A stretch of DNA of 64,000 bases from Gemmatimonas sp. (GTDB lineage: Bacteria > Gemmatimonadota > Gemmatimonadetes > Gemmatimonadales > Gemmatimonadaceae), in assembly GCA_011390805.1 (NCBI GenBank), contig JAABRT010000007.1:20387-84386 (forward strand), in the 5' to 3' direction. The translations under genes were made by a program, and so were the position numbers. Numbering within the stretch: position 1 is the stretch's first letter; each line of letters starts with the position of its first letter. Shown here piece after piece: positions 1-8,177 of the stretch. Under the pieces are notes generated by a model. It was not told the DNA's origin. It searched no databases and was given only the letters and a program-made list of their open reading frames with translations.

Positions 1-185
1 TGCCGTCGGGCGCCCCGCAGGTTTTTTTCGCCGGCGTTTTGAGCTTGCTCCCAGGCTCGCTCAGTGTATCGATACATGACAACATCATCGCCGTTCACGT
101 GCTTGACGATTCGTCGGACACAATGAGCGACCTGCAACAGGTCGAGCAGCGCATTGCAGCAATCTTCGGAGTGGCGAACGCATGA
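1..185 (+). CDS. mnhE: Na+/H+ antiporter subunit E, C-terminal end (partial)
   Basis: The window opens inside this gene. The frame read from base 3 gives about 60 residues ending in VANA and a TGA at 183-185. The tail carries the MnhE-type segment GSLSVSI followed by DNIIAVHVLD, then a short amphipathic end. MnhE/MrpE is a small membrane subunit of the Mrp cation/proton antiporter. Its stop overlaps the mnhF start as ATGA, so the two are probably translationally coupled. The start lies upstream of the window. The family call rests on this C-terminal motif plus the operon that follows. Confidence 0.85.
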   Translation, partial: PSGAPQVFFAGVLSLLPGSLSVSIHDNIIAVHVLDDSSDTMSDLQQVEQRIAAIFGVANA

Positions 186-493
186 GCAACGCTTTCGGCA
201 CAGTTGGCGCGTTGATCGCTCTCGTTTTGCTGATCACCCTGGTGGTGGGACTGTTGCGGGTGTGGCGCGGACCCGAAGCCGAAGATCGCATGCTCGCGGC
301 ACAGCTCTTCGGTACTACCGGTGTGGGCATCATGCTGGTGCTTTCGCAGCTGCTGCAGTCGCCGGCCATCAGGAATGTGGCGTTGGTACTGGCGGTGCTG
401 GCCGTGCTCGCCATCGTGGCATTTGTTGGTCGCGTTGGCGCCGAACCGGCCAACGCCGTGCACGATCACGAGGAGCGCGATGACGTGGATTGA
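182..493 (+). CDS. mnhF: Na+/H+ antiporter subunit F
   Basis: A 103-residue protein with three predicted membrane helices and the MnhF/MrpF hallmark RVWRGPEAEDRMLA in the first cytoplasmic loop, at about residues 28-41. The length is normal for the family (roughly 85-105). The ATG overlaps the mnhE stop by 4 bases. The end overlaps mnhG, whose ATG lies 13 bases upstream of this stop. MrpF is a small structural subunit of the multi-protein Na+(Li+)/H+ antiporter in the cytoplasmic membrane. Nothing in the sequence looks abnormal. Confidence 0.92.
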   Translation: MSNAFGTVGALIALVLLITLVVGLLRVWRGPEAEDRMLAAQLFGTTGVGIMLVLSQLLQSPAIRNVALVLAVLAVLAIVAFVGRVGAEPANAVHDHEERDDVD

Positions 494-791
494 GTGGGGG
501 CAGACACTGCTGCTCGTCGCAGGCGCATCGTTCTACGTAATCGGAACAATCGGCGTGTTGCGATTCCCCGACGTATTCACTCGCGTTCATGCACTCACAA
601 AAGCGGACAACATCGGACTCGGTTTGTTGGTGATCGGCCTGCTGCCGTCGGCCGGCAGCGTGAGTGAGGGCTTCAAGCTGCTGCTTATCTGGACGGTTGT
701 ATTAGCCGGAAGCGCCACATCGGGTCAGCTCATTGCACGGCGCGCCCGCGAGCGCGGCGTTGTGCCATGGTCTGCCAGGGACAAGCGATGA
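480..791 (+). CDS. mnhG: Na+/H+ antiporter subunit G
   Basis: The ORF track starts at 321, but the conserved protein begins at the ATG at 480 (MTWIEWGQTLLLVAG), giving 103 residues with three membrane helices. The MnhG/PhaG signature GTIGVLRFPDVFTRVHALTKAD is at about residues 22-43. The preceding part of the ORF is a shadow of mnhF. It overlaps mnhF by 14 bases and the next gene by ATGA. MrpG is a small structural subunit of the Mrp complex, and its length is typical. Confidence 0.92.
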   Translation: MTWIEWGQTLLLVAGASFYVIGTIGVLRFPDVFTRVHALTKADNIGLGLLVIGLLPSAGSVSEGFKLLLIWTVVLAGSATSGQLIARRARERGVVPWSARDKR

Positions 792-1075
792 TTCACCTGG
801 CCTTTGACGGACTGCTTGGGCTGGTGCTCGTCGCCACTGCGGCCGGTGCGATGTTCTCACGCGACTTGTTCCGTGGTGTGGTGCTCTTTGTGGTGTTCGG
901 ATTGCTCATGGCGCTGGCATGGACTCGCCTGCAGGCGCCCGATCTGGCGCTGGCCGAAGCGGCCATCGGCGCGGGATTAACCGGTGCACTACTGCTCGAC
1001 GCCATTGGACATCTCCGGCGACGCAGACGCAGTGAGCCGGACGACAGCAGCGTGTCTCCGGATACATCTGCATGA
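788..1075 (+). CDS. DUF4040/MbhD-like antiporter subunit (split-off part of MrpA)
   Basis: A 95-residue membrane protein starting at the ATG that overlaps the mnhG stop (ATGA). The ORF start at 767 adds a few unlikely residues. It contains the DUF4040 pattern: FRGVVLFVVFGLLMALAW, then LQAPDLALAEAAIGAGLTGA. This corresponds to the MbhD subunit of membrane-bound hydrogenases and to the region after the NuoL-like part of MrpA. As a separate gene it means that the MrpA C-terminal extension is split here. The Arg/Asp/Ser-rich tail is probably cytoplasmic. Its stop overlaps the next ATG (ATGA). Confidence 0.85.
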   Translation: MIHLAFDGLLGLVLVATAAGAMFSRDLFRGVVLFVVFGLLMALAWTRLQAPDLALAEAAIGAGLTGALLLDAIGHLRRRRRSEPDDSSVSPDTSA

Positions 1076-1770
1076 AGCGCCGGTACAGACATCTCAGTGC
1101 CGGCGCAGTCAGCGTGGCGCTCGGTGCAGCGCTTTGGCACGTCGTGCGCGTACGCCCAACGCCCTCAGTGTCAGTTGCGTCACTGGTAGCAGACGCACTG
1201 CCCGCGAGTGGTGTGTCGCACAACGTCACGGCCGTATTACTCAACTTCCGGAGCTACGACACGCTGCTGGAGGTAGCCGTGCTATTGGCCGCAGCGGTTG
1301 TGGCGCTCGCGCTGCGCGACGAGCCCTCGGCGCGTTCACCGGCTCACGTGATGTACGTGGCGCTCGACGCATTCGTGTGGCGCCTCGCGCCGTTACTCGT
1401 GCTGGTCGCGGCGTATCTGCTCTGGGCCGGCAGTACGCGGCCGGGGGGTGCATTCCAGGCAGGTTCCGTGCTGGCCGGTGCCGCCGTCCTGCTGCGGCTG
1501 TCGGGGCTCAAAGTCACTGCGGTTGATCATCGCCTCGCTTCACGTGGTGCGATGACGTTCGGGCTCGTGATGTTTTTGTGCGTCGCCATCGGCACACTGC
1601 TCGCCGGTCAGGCACTGCTCGAATATCCAGCCAAATGGGCAGGAGCTCTGATACTGCTCATCGAGGCTGCGCTCACGATATCAATCGGTGTGGTGTTGTA
1701 CAGCCTCTTTGACAACGCACCGCAGGCACGGGTGAGCGATCGTGAATCGGAGCGCCAACGTGAGCGCTGA
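1072..1770 (+). CDS. mnhB: MbhE-MrpB fusion subunit
   Basis: 232 residues in two modules. Residues about 1-85 resemble MbhE, the last part of the MrpA C-terminus, with NVTAVLLNFRSYDTLLEVAVL. Residues about 100-220 are MrpB/MnhB, with LLVLVAAYLLWAGSTRPGGA and further helices. MrpB is a structural subunit of the antiporter. The fusion, together with the separate MbhD-like gene upstream, shows the C-terminal half of a normal MrpA spread over two genes. It overlaps mnhC by 29 bases. The family call is firm. The MbhE assignment of the N-terminal part is by motif only. Confidence 0.87.
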   Translation: MKRRYRHLSAGAVSVALGAALWHVVRVRPTPSVSVASLVADALPASGVSHNVTAVLLNFRSYDTLLEVAVLLAAAVVALALRDEPSARSPAHVMYVALDAFVWRLAPLLVLVAAYLLWAGSTRPGGAFQAGSVLAGAAVLLRLSGLKVTAVDHRLASRGAMTFGLVMFLCVAIGTLLAGQALLEYPAKWAGALILLIEAALTISIGVVLYSLFDNAPQARVSDRESERQRER

Positions 1771-2062
1771 TCGGCTATACGCGTACGTGGGCGCCGTGCT
1801 CGTTGCCTTGGCGCTCTACGCGTTTCTGGTGCATACGCACGTGCTGCGACGCTTGCTCGCTTTCAATGTGATGGGCGGCGGGACATTTCTCATTCTCGTT
1901 GGACTTGCGCAGGACGGACGCGGCCCCGATCCCGTGCCCCAGGCGCTGGTGCTCACCGGGATTGTTGTCGCGGTGTCGGCCACCGCGTTGGCCATCATTC
2001 TGCTGCGTCGTTGGTTTGCCACAAGTCAGACCACATCACTGCCGGAAGACGGGTCGTCATGA
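1742..2062 (+). CDS. mnhC: Na+/H+ antiporter subunit C (NuoK-like)
   Basis: 106 residues and three membrane helices. The NuoK/MrpC pattern is LRRLLAFNVMGGGTFLILVG, followed by DPVPQALVLTGIVVAVSATA. The DPVPQALVLTGIVV block is characteristic of MrpC. It forms the thin membrane arm next to the antiporter modules. The start overlaps mnhB by 29 bases. The stop TGA overlaps an ATG that opens an 11-codon mini-ORF leading to the mnhD start. Confidence 0.92.
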   Translation: MNRSANVSADRLYAYVGAVLVALALYAFLVHTHVLRRLLAFNVMGGGTFLILVGLAQDGRGPDPVPQALVLTGIVVAVSATALAIILLRRWFATSQTTSLPEDGSS

Positions 2063-2094
2063 CCGTGCCCGCCATCAAGCGCTGCGACGAATGA
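2059..2094 (+). other. 11-codon mini-ORF linking mnhC to mnhD by two ATGA overlaps
   Basis: An ATG at 2059 overlaps the mnhC stop, and the frame reads MTVPAIKRCDE then TGA at 2092-2094. That stop in turn overlaps the mnhD ATG at 2091. Without it there would be 28 untranslated bases between mnhC and mnhD in an operon where every other junction overlaps. I infer a ribosome relay that keeps translational coupling, not a functional peptide. It could also be chance. Confidence 0.35.
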
Positions 2095-3581
2095 GCGCGC
2101 AGTCACTGCTTCCGTGGATGCTCATGGTGCCACTCTCGTGGGCCACCCTCATGGTCTTGCTCGCGCAACAGCGCGACGCGATCACACGCGTGGTGAACGT
2201 GGTGGGTGCGCTGGTGCTCGTGGGACTCAGCGTTGCACTGTACGCAGGCGTGGCACAGGAAGGGCTGGCCGTACATGCACTGGGCGGATGGAGTGCACCG
2301 CTGGGCATTGCGCTGCGCGCCGACGGACTGGCCGCCACACTGGTAGTGCTCACAGCGGTTGTTTCGTCTGCGTGTGGTCTGTACGCGATGACCAGCGAGC
2401 GTGCTGCGCGCACAAACGGCAAAAGCGCGCCGCGATATTTCTGGCCGCTGTTCTGGTTGCTTATCACTGCACTCAATGGCATCTGGCTGGCCGGTGACCT
2501 GTTCAACCTGTACGTCGGATTGGAACTGCTCGGCCTGTCGGCGGTGGGACTCGTGGCACTCGGAGGAAGCGAGGCGTCGCTTTCGTCGGCGCTGCGTTAC
2601 TTGATGGCTGCGTTGCTCGGCTCACTCGCCTATCTGCTTGGTGTGGCTCTCATGTATGCGGCCTATGGAACGCTCGCGCTGCCTGAGCTGGCCGAGTTGA
2701 TCACACGCGAACCCATGACGCAACTCGCCATCGCGTTGATGACGGTGGGACTGTGTCTCAAGACAGCGCTCTTTCCGCTGCATGGCTGGCTGCCGCCTGC
2801 GCACGGTGTCGCACTGACGCCGGTCAGTGCCATGCTGTCAGCGCTGGTGGTGAAAGGTTCGTTCTACATTCTCTTCCGACTGTGGTTTGAGGTCGCGCCA
2901 GACGTTGTCACGCCGTTGGCGGCACAGGGCCTGGGGATTCTGGGCGCGGGCGCCGTGCTGTGGGGCGGATGGCAAGCATTGCGTGAATCATCGCTCAAAA
3001 TGCTGGTCGCGCATTCGACCGTCGCGCAGCTGGGCTACTTGTTCATTTTCTTTCCGCTGGCTGTTGGTACCGGTGCGACTGCCGCGGCGCTGGCGACGCA
3101 GGGCATGTTGCTGCATGTGGTGGCGCACGCACTGGCAAAGTCCGCCATGTTCCTCGCCAGCGGAACGCTCATTGCTTCAGTAGGACGCGGCGGTGTGGCC
3201 GATCTGGCAGGGGTTGGTCGCCACATGCCAATGTCCTTGTTCGCCTTTGGGCTGGCGGGCGTGAGTCTCATGGGGCTGCCGCCCAGCGGTGGGTTTAACG
3301 CCAAATGGCTGTTGCTACAGAGCGCCCTGGCAAGCGGACAATGGTTCTGGTTGCTGGTGCTTCTTGGCGGTGGATTGCTCACCGCCGGATATGTCTTCCG
3401 CGTGTTTCGTGAATCATTTCTCGAGTCGCCTGACGACGCGGGACAGTTCACGAAAACACCGCGTGCCTACGACCTTTTTGCACTGACGTTGGCCGCGATG
3501 TCTGTTGCACTCGGGCTCGCGAGTCGCGCACCGCTGCGCTTCATGACCAACGGTTTAGCGGTCATGGCGGGTGTGCAATGA
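2091..3581 (+). CDS. mnhD: Na+/H+ antiporter subunit D (NuoM/N-like)
   Basis: The start is chosen at the ATG at 2091 (MSAQSLLPWMLM), giving 496 residues. The ORF-track extension to 1899 overlaps mnhC out of character. About 14 membrane helices. The TM5 region FNLYVGLELLGLSAVGLVAL keeps the conserved Glu. GLCLKTALFPLHGWLP keeps the pumping Lys, and PVSAMLSALVVKGSF keeps the later Lys. This is a proton-conducting antiporter-like subunit of complex-I type, length typical for MrpD. Its stop overlaps the next ATG by 4 bases. Confidence 0.92.
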   Translation: MSAQSLLPWMLMVPLSWATLMVLLAQQRDAITRVVNVVGALVLVGLSVALYAGVAQEGLAVHALGGWSAPLGIALRADGLAATLVVLTAVVSSACGLYAMTSERAARTNGKSAPRYFWPLFWLLITALNGIWLAGDLFNLYVGLELLGLSAVGLVALGGSEASLSSALRYLMAALLGSLAYLLGVALMYAAYGTLALPELAELITREPMTQLAIALMTVGLCLKTALFPLHGWLPPAHGVALTPVSAMLSALVVKGSFYILFRLWFEVAPDVVTPLAAQGLGILGAGAVLWGGWQALRESSLKMLVAHSTVAQLGYLFIFFPLAVGTGATAAALATQGMLLHVVAHALAKSAMFLASGTLIASVGRGGVADLAGVGRHMPMSLFAFGLAGVSLMGLPPSGGFNAKWLLLQSALASGQWFWLLVLLGGGLLTAGYVFRVFRESFLESPDDAGQFTKTPRAYDLFALTLAAMSVALGLASRAPLRFMTNGLAVMAGVQ

Positions 3582-5089
3582 ATACTTTCGCAACCGGCAG
3601 TGGATGGTGGTTGCCGTTGGCAGTACTTGGCAGCTCGCTGGTGCCGGCTCTGGTCATCATGTTGCTGTCGGAGCAACGCCAACGTACGCGCACCGCACTC
3701 AACCTGAGCGCCGCGCTGATCAAGTTGTCGCTGGTCGCCTACATGACATGGAGCGTGGCGCGCGGCAACAGCTACGAACTGCGCTTTGGTATGCTGCCGG
3801 GCGTGGATTTTGTGTTGCGCGCCGACGCCATGGCCATGCTCTTTGCCGGATTGTCGGCCGTGCTCTGGCTCTTTACCACCATCTACGCCATCGGCTACCT
3901 CGAAGGTTCACCAAACCGAAGTCGTTTTTTCGGATTCTTCAGCCTCTGCGTAGCCAGCACCATGGGCATTGCGCTGGCCGGCAATCTGGTCACGTTCCTG
4001 GTATTCTATGAGTTGCTGACGTTGTCAACGTATCCGCTGGTTGTGCATCGCGGCACGCCCAAGGCGCTCAAGGCGGGACGCACGTATCTGCGCTACACGA
4101 TCGGCGGTGGAGCGGTACTGCTTACGGGTGTCGCGTTGCTCAGCATGATCGCCGGTGATGTGTCGTTTGCCGACACCGGTGCGCTCGTCAACCTGATCGC
4201 GCAGGACTCAGCGCTGTTGCGGGTGGCGTTCTGGCTGCTGATTGCCGGACTGGGCGTCAAGGCAGCGTTGGTTCCGTTGCATGGCTGGCTACCGGTTGCC
4301 ATGGTCGCGCCGGCACCAGTGAGCGCGCTCTTGCACGCGGTCGCGGTGGTCAAAGCCGGCGCATTCGGTATCGTGCGTGTGGTTTACAACGTGTACGGCG
4401 TTGAGACGGCGCAGCTGCTCGGCTTGTTGTTCCCACTCGCAGTATTGGCTAGCACAACCATCGTCTGGGGCTCTATGCGTGCGCTGTTCCAGACGGAAAT
4501 CAAAAAGCGACTGGCGTATTCTACGGTGAGCCAGGTGTCGTACATCGCACTGGGCATCGCGCTCTTTGGCCCGTGGGGCACCATTGGTGGACTGGCCCAT
4601 CTGCTGCATCAGGGGCTCATGAAGATCACCCTCTTCTTCTGCGCCGGTAACTACGCCGAAACATTAGGCATTCACGACATTGATGAACTTGACGGTGCAG
4701 GTCGTCGTATGCCCGCGACAAGCGTCGCGTTTACCATCGGCGCATTCGGTATGATAGGTGTACCACCGCTCGCAGGTTTTGTGAGCAAGTGGTATTTGGG
4801 GCTGGGCGCTTTGGAAGCCGGCATGCCATGGGTGCTTGGTGTACTCGTATTAAGCAGTCTGCTCAACGCGGCGTACTTTCTGCCCATTGTGCATCGGCTG
4901 TGGTTCCGTCCCCAGGCCGGCCCGTGGCCCGACGAACGGTCATTCGGCAAACATGAAACCAGCCGGTGGCTTCTCATGCCGGCAGTTGCCACAGCCGTCT
5001 TTACTGTTGGCGCGGGCGTGCTGGCCAACCTGCCCTACAGTCCCTTGCGCTGGGCCATGCTGGTTTCCGTGCGCGTGTACACACAATGA
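3578..5089 (+). CDS. Antiporter-like proton-conducting subunit (second, MrpA/MrpD-like)
   Basis: 503 residues, polytopic. It carries FYELLTLSTYPLVVH (TM5 Glu present), GLGVKAALVPLHGWLP (Lys present) and PAPVSALLHAVAVVKAGAFG, which is closer to the SAxLHxxxxVKAG form of MrpA/NuoL-type modules than to MrpD. This makes it the likely stand-in for the NuoL-like half of MrpA, without the long C-terminal extension. It overlaps both neighbours by 4 bases. Function as an ion-translocating module is inferred from family and conserved charges. Confidence 0.85.
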   Translation: MNTFATGSGWWLPLAVLGSSLVPALVIMLLSEQRQRTRTALNLSAALIKLSLVAYMTWSVARGNSYELRFGMLPGVDFVLRADAMAMLFAGLSAVLWLFTTIYAIGYLEGSPNRSRFFGFFSLCVASTMGIALAGNLVTFLVFYELLTLSTYPLVVHRGTPKALKAGRTYLRYTIGGGAVLLTGVALLSMIAGDVSFADTGALVNLIAQDSALLRVAFWLLIAGLGVKAALVPLHGWLPVAMVAPAPVSALLHAVAVVKAGAFGIVRVVYNVYGVETAQLLGLLFPLAVLASTTIVWGSMRALFQTEIKKRLAYSTVSQVSYIALGIALFGPWGTIGGLAHLLHQGLMKITLFFCAGNYAETLGIHDIDELDGAGRRMPATSVAFTIGAFGMIGVPPLAGFVSKWYLGLGALEAGMPWVLGVLVLSSLLNAAYFLPIVHRLWFRPQAGPWPDERSFGKHETSRWLLMPAVATAVFTVGAGVLANLPYSPLRWAMLVSVRVYTQ

Positions 5090-6864
5090 TGAGCGAGCTG
5101 TTGGTGCTCCTGGCCGTAGCGTGGCCACTCACTCTGGCCGCTACCGTGGCGCTGCGTCGCTCAATCTCCGCGACGCCGGCGTGGTCGTGGGTTGTATGTC
5201 TCGCACCGATTCCCGCACTCGTAGCGGCCATTGGCGTGCCGGACGCAGTCAGTGTAGAGCTGCCATGGCTACTGCTCGGCAGTCGATGGGAAATCGACAG
5301 TACACGTCGGGCTTTGCTTATCGCGGCTGCACTGGTGTGGTTGCTGGCCGGTTGGCAAATGCGCGCACGTTTCACGCACGACACGCATCGCACCTCGCTG
5401 CAAATCGGTTGGTTGCTCGCACTTACCGGAAACTTTGGTGTGATGCTCGTGCACGATGTCGCCGGATTGTACGCGTTTTTCGCACTGATGTCATTCAGTG
5501 CGTATCCGCTGGTCGTGCTCTCGCGTTCGGCCAAGGCGCTGGCAGCAGGCCGGGTGTACCTGGCGATGACGGTATTGGGTGAGGTGCTCATTCTGAGCGG
5601 CCTGCTTATCGCCAGTCGTGGTCTGACCAGTCCGCAGCTGGCTGATTTGTCCATCACGCTCGGTGACTCGCCATATGCCGCTTACGCAAGTTTGTGCTTG
5701 TGGACCGGTTTCGGTGTGAAAACAGCGGTTGTCGGTTTGCACATGTGGCTTCCGGGCGCGTATACGCACGCACCACCGCCGGTGAGCGCGGTGCTGGGTG
5801 GTGCGATGATCAACGCCGGCGTGCTGGGATTGCTGGTCACGCTGCCTTTGGGTGCCATGTCCTTCACAAAGCTTGGCACTGTGATGATAGGCGCAGGATT
5901 GCTGGGTGCTTTTGGTGCCGCAGTCGTTGGTGTGACGCAGCGATCAAGTGCCACCGTGCTCGGCTACTCGAGCATCAGCCAAATGGGACTGCTTATGATT
6001 CCGCTTGGTGCGGCGCTGCACACACCTTCTATCGCACCGGCCGCGATTGCCGCAATAACGCTGTTCGCCGTGCACCACGGGTTGGTGAAAGCGTCGTTCT
6101 TTCTTGGAGTTGATGTAGCCCGTCAATCGAACGCGGTATCGCGCAGATTAGTGCTTGTGTTGCTGCTGCTGGTTGGTGCATCGCTGGCCGGCGCGCCGCT
6201 CACCAGTGGTGCGGCTGCAAAACTTGCCACCAAGTACGCGCTGGCAGATGTGGCAACCACCTGGCCTTGGTTGATAAACGCACTTTCGCTCGCGGCGGCT
6301 GGTACCACGGTACTCGTGCTGCGTGCCGTGTGGTGTCTGTCCAAGGAACCAACAAACCCCGAGGCGGCAGAAGCCGGTGTTGAGTGGCCGGCCGGTTGGT
6401 TGTTGTCTTTGGTGCTGGTTCTGACGGGCGTGTGGTGGTTACCGCTGCCTGAAGTTGCGCGTGCGTGGCCCGGTGCATCGGCTGGCGACGCCGTTTCTCT
6501 GCTGTGGCCAATCGCGTTGGGCGTTGCGCTCGCAGGCGCGGCGATGTGGGCATCTACGCAACGTTTGCTCCCGCGCTGGCAGGTACCTGTGGGCGACGTG
6601 CTCGCTCCGCTCAGCGTACTCGGGAGCGGTATGCACGCAATGGTACTTCGCGTAGCACAAATAGCGGAAAGCTTCATGCCGGGCGGGGCGGCGCAAGGCA
6701 ATCAACCCGGCTCGCCGAGAACTGGCGTTGTCATTGCCCAAACATGGCGGGACATAAGGAGCCGTTTACGCGTTGATCAGCCCGGCAAAGCCGACGCCAC
6801 ACTGCGCAGCGTTGCACCAATTGTATTTGCAGCGTTGATCATTGTGGTGCTCATACTGCTTTAG
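5086..6864 (+). CDS. Antiporter-like membrane subunit (third, divergent)
   Basis: 592 residues from the ATG at 5086, which overlaps the previous stop. The ORF-track start at 4966 lies inside the upstream gene. The antiporter-like core has GVKTAVVGLHMWLPGAYTHA (Lys present). At the TM5 position it reads LYAFFALMSFSAYPLVV, without the Glu of its two paralogues, and PPPVSAVLGGAMINAG has Asn where they have Lys. The C-terminus is longer, with two extra helices and a cytoplasmic segment around residues 520-580. It ends the operon. It is probably a structural or modified ion channel subunit, and whether it pumps is unclear. Confidence 0.82.
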   Translation: MMSELLVLLAVAWPLTLAATVALRRSISATPAWSWVVCLAPIPALVAAIGVPDAVSVELPWLLLGSRWEIDSTRRALLIAAALVWLLAGWQMRARFTHDTHRTSLQIGWLLALTGNFGVMLVHDVAGLYAFFALMSFSAYPLVVLSRSAKALAAGRVYLAMTVLGEVLILSGLLIASRGLTSPQLADLSITLGDSPYAAYASLCLWTGFGVKTAVVGLHMWLPGAYTHAPPPVSAVLGGAMINAGVLGLLVTLPLGAMSFTKLGTVMIGAGLLGAFGAAVVGVTQRSSATVLGYSSISQMGLLMIPLGAALHTPSIAPAAIAAITLFAVHHGLVKASFFLGVDVARQSNAVSRRLVLVLLLLVGASLAGAPLTSGAAAKLATKYALADVATTWPWLINALSLAAAGTTVLVLRAVWCLSKEPTNPEAAEAGVEWPAGWLLSLVLVLTGVWWLPLPEVARAWPGASAGDAVSLLWPIALGVALAGAAMWASTQRLLPRWQVPVGDVLAPLSVLGSGMHAMVLRVAQIAESFMPGGAAQGNQPGSPRTGVVIAQTWRDIRSRLRVDQPGKADATLRSVAPIVFAALIIVVLILL

Positions 6865-6973
6865 TGTGTTTTGCGAACAAATAAAGAAATCCGAGTACTG
6901 GGCGCAGCCTGAGAACTATAATGATGTTGACGTGGGAAGACTGGTTGATGTGTTGCGAGGGAATGACTGGCAA

Positions 6974-7504
6974 CTACGGCACGCCGCCGTCCTGATCGGC
7001 GTACCGCAACACCCACTGATCGCGAATGCGCGTGTGCGCAATGCGCCAGCGATCAGCCTCGCGGCGCAGCACGTACACGTTCAGCATTGGCCGGTCTGCC
7101 AGGCGGCGACCGGCGATGTTCTGACCGCGCAACGTGGTTGAGACGTCGGCAATAGCCACGTCGCGCGTCACGAACCGTATCTGCACCTCCCAGTCGTCGT
7201 AACGTGCGCCACGCATGGTCGCGGCGACCCTCTCATTAAATGCGCGGATGCTATCGCGCCCCACGTAGCGATCGCCGAGGGCATTCTCCCACACCGCACT
7301 GTCGGCGAGGTGCGACGCGTAGCGCGTGGCATCGAGTGCGAGCAGCGCATCGTACTGATCGCGTAGCATTCGCTCTATAACTGCCTTCGCATTGGCATCG
7401 TCGTTCTGTGCAATCAGCGCGCGCGGAGCAAGCAATAACGATGCACTCACAACGCACATCGCTACGACGAACCGCGTTCGGATCGGGTGGAGTGAAACGT
7501 CCAC
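6974..7504 (-). CDS. Secreted NTF2-like (SnoaL/SgcJ-type) protein
   Basis: Start chosen at GTG 7504, because GGAGG sits 6 bases upstream. The ORF-track ATG at 7543 has no ribosome site. The result is 176 residues with a signal peptide (helix VVAMCVVSASLLLAP, cleavage near ALIAQ). The rest is a cone-shaped NTF2-like fold. It has an N-terminal helix AVIERMLRDQYDALLALD and the strand pattern SAVWENALGDRYVGRDSIRA, then DWEVQIRFVTRDVAIADV and RWRIAHTRIRDQW. Such proteins bind small ligands or catalyse varied reactions, and no substrate can be assigned. It is convergent with the antiporter operon and divergent from the pilin cluster. Confidence 0.8.
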   Translation of the reverse strand: MDVSLHPIRTRFVVAMCVVSASLLLAPRALIAQNDDANAKAVIERMLRDQYDALLALDATRYASHLADSAVWENALGDRYVGRDSIRAFNERVAATMRGARYDDWEVQIRFVTRDVAIADVSTTLRGQNIAGRRLADRPMLNVYVLRREADRWRIAHTRIRDQWVLRYADQDGGVP

Positions 7505-7706
7505 GATCGTCCTCCGGAAAAGATTGTGTGCACACAAACGCATGGGAAGTCATGATCTCGGGTCCGCGAGAAGGGCCCCATGCACCACGACGTGATACCC
7601 GTGCCAGCGATGTAACTACAATCCTCACAGTGCGTTACGGCCTGTCAAGCGCACTCGTAGATTACTTGGAGCAGTCATTCCCTTCCTTTTGTACTGAGAG
7701 TTCCCT

Positions 7707-8177
7707 TTGCGAACTACGCGCCGCGGCTTCACCCTGGTGGAGGTCTTGCTCGTCACAGTAGTGATGGCGCTGATCATGGCCTTGGCGCTGCCCAAGTTCA
7801 TGTTGATGCGCGAGCAGTCGACCGCCCGTTCGTCCCGTTTGATGCTGGCGTCAGCCTTCGCCGCCGCGCGCGCCTCGGCGGTACAGAAGGGGCAGCCGGC
7901 TACGCTCACCATCGAGGATGGCGCGGTCAGCGTGACGGTGCTCTCGGGGCTCAACGAGCAGGAAGTGCGCGTGCTCGGACCGATGGCGTTTAACGGTTCC
8001 ACCACCGCAACGCTCAAATCGCTCGACAACGTCTCGAAGGTGACCTACGACCCGCGCGGACTGATCAAGCCGTTGTTACCGGGCATCACACGCTATGAGC
8101 TCATCTACGGCGAGGAATCAGACACGCTCTGTATTTCGGCCAGTGGTCTTATTCTTCCGAGGGATTGCCGTTTATGA
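7707..8177 (+). CDS. Type IV minor pilin / pseudopilin, FimT/GspH-like
   Basis: 156 residues from a TTG start. The only nearby alternative would remove the leader. The short basic leader MRTTRRG is followed by FTLVEVLLVTVVMALIMALA, a class III prepilin signal cut between Gly and Phe with Glu at +5. The body is a GspH/FimT-like β-domain ending in a Cys pair (TLCISAS, RDCRL). It is first of four overlapping genes in the order FimT-PilV-PilW-PilX, the usual minor-pilin order that primes pilus assembly. PilY1 and assembly ATPases are not in the window. Confidence 0.88.
   Translation: MRTTRRGFTLVEVLLVTVVMALIMALALPKFMLMREQSTARSSRLMLASAFAAARASAVQKGQPATLTIEDGAVSVTVLSGLNEQEVRVLGPMAFNGSTTATLKSLDNVSKVTYDPRGLIKPLLPGITRYELIYGEESDTLCISASGLILPRDCRL

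Noticed and set aside
1-6864. Membrane-bound hydrogenase (Mbh/Hyf) operon
   Set aside because: No hydrogenase large/small subunit or iron-sulfur proteins are seen in the window, and mnhE/F/G/C are Mrp-type. The region left of base 1 is unseen.
6921-6995. 24-codon ORF after the antiporter operon
   Set aside because: Runs into the convergent gene, no ribosome site, no coding character.
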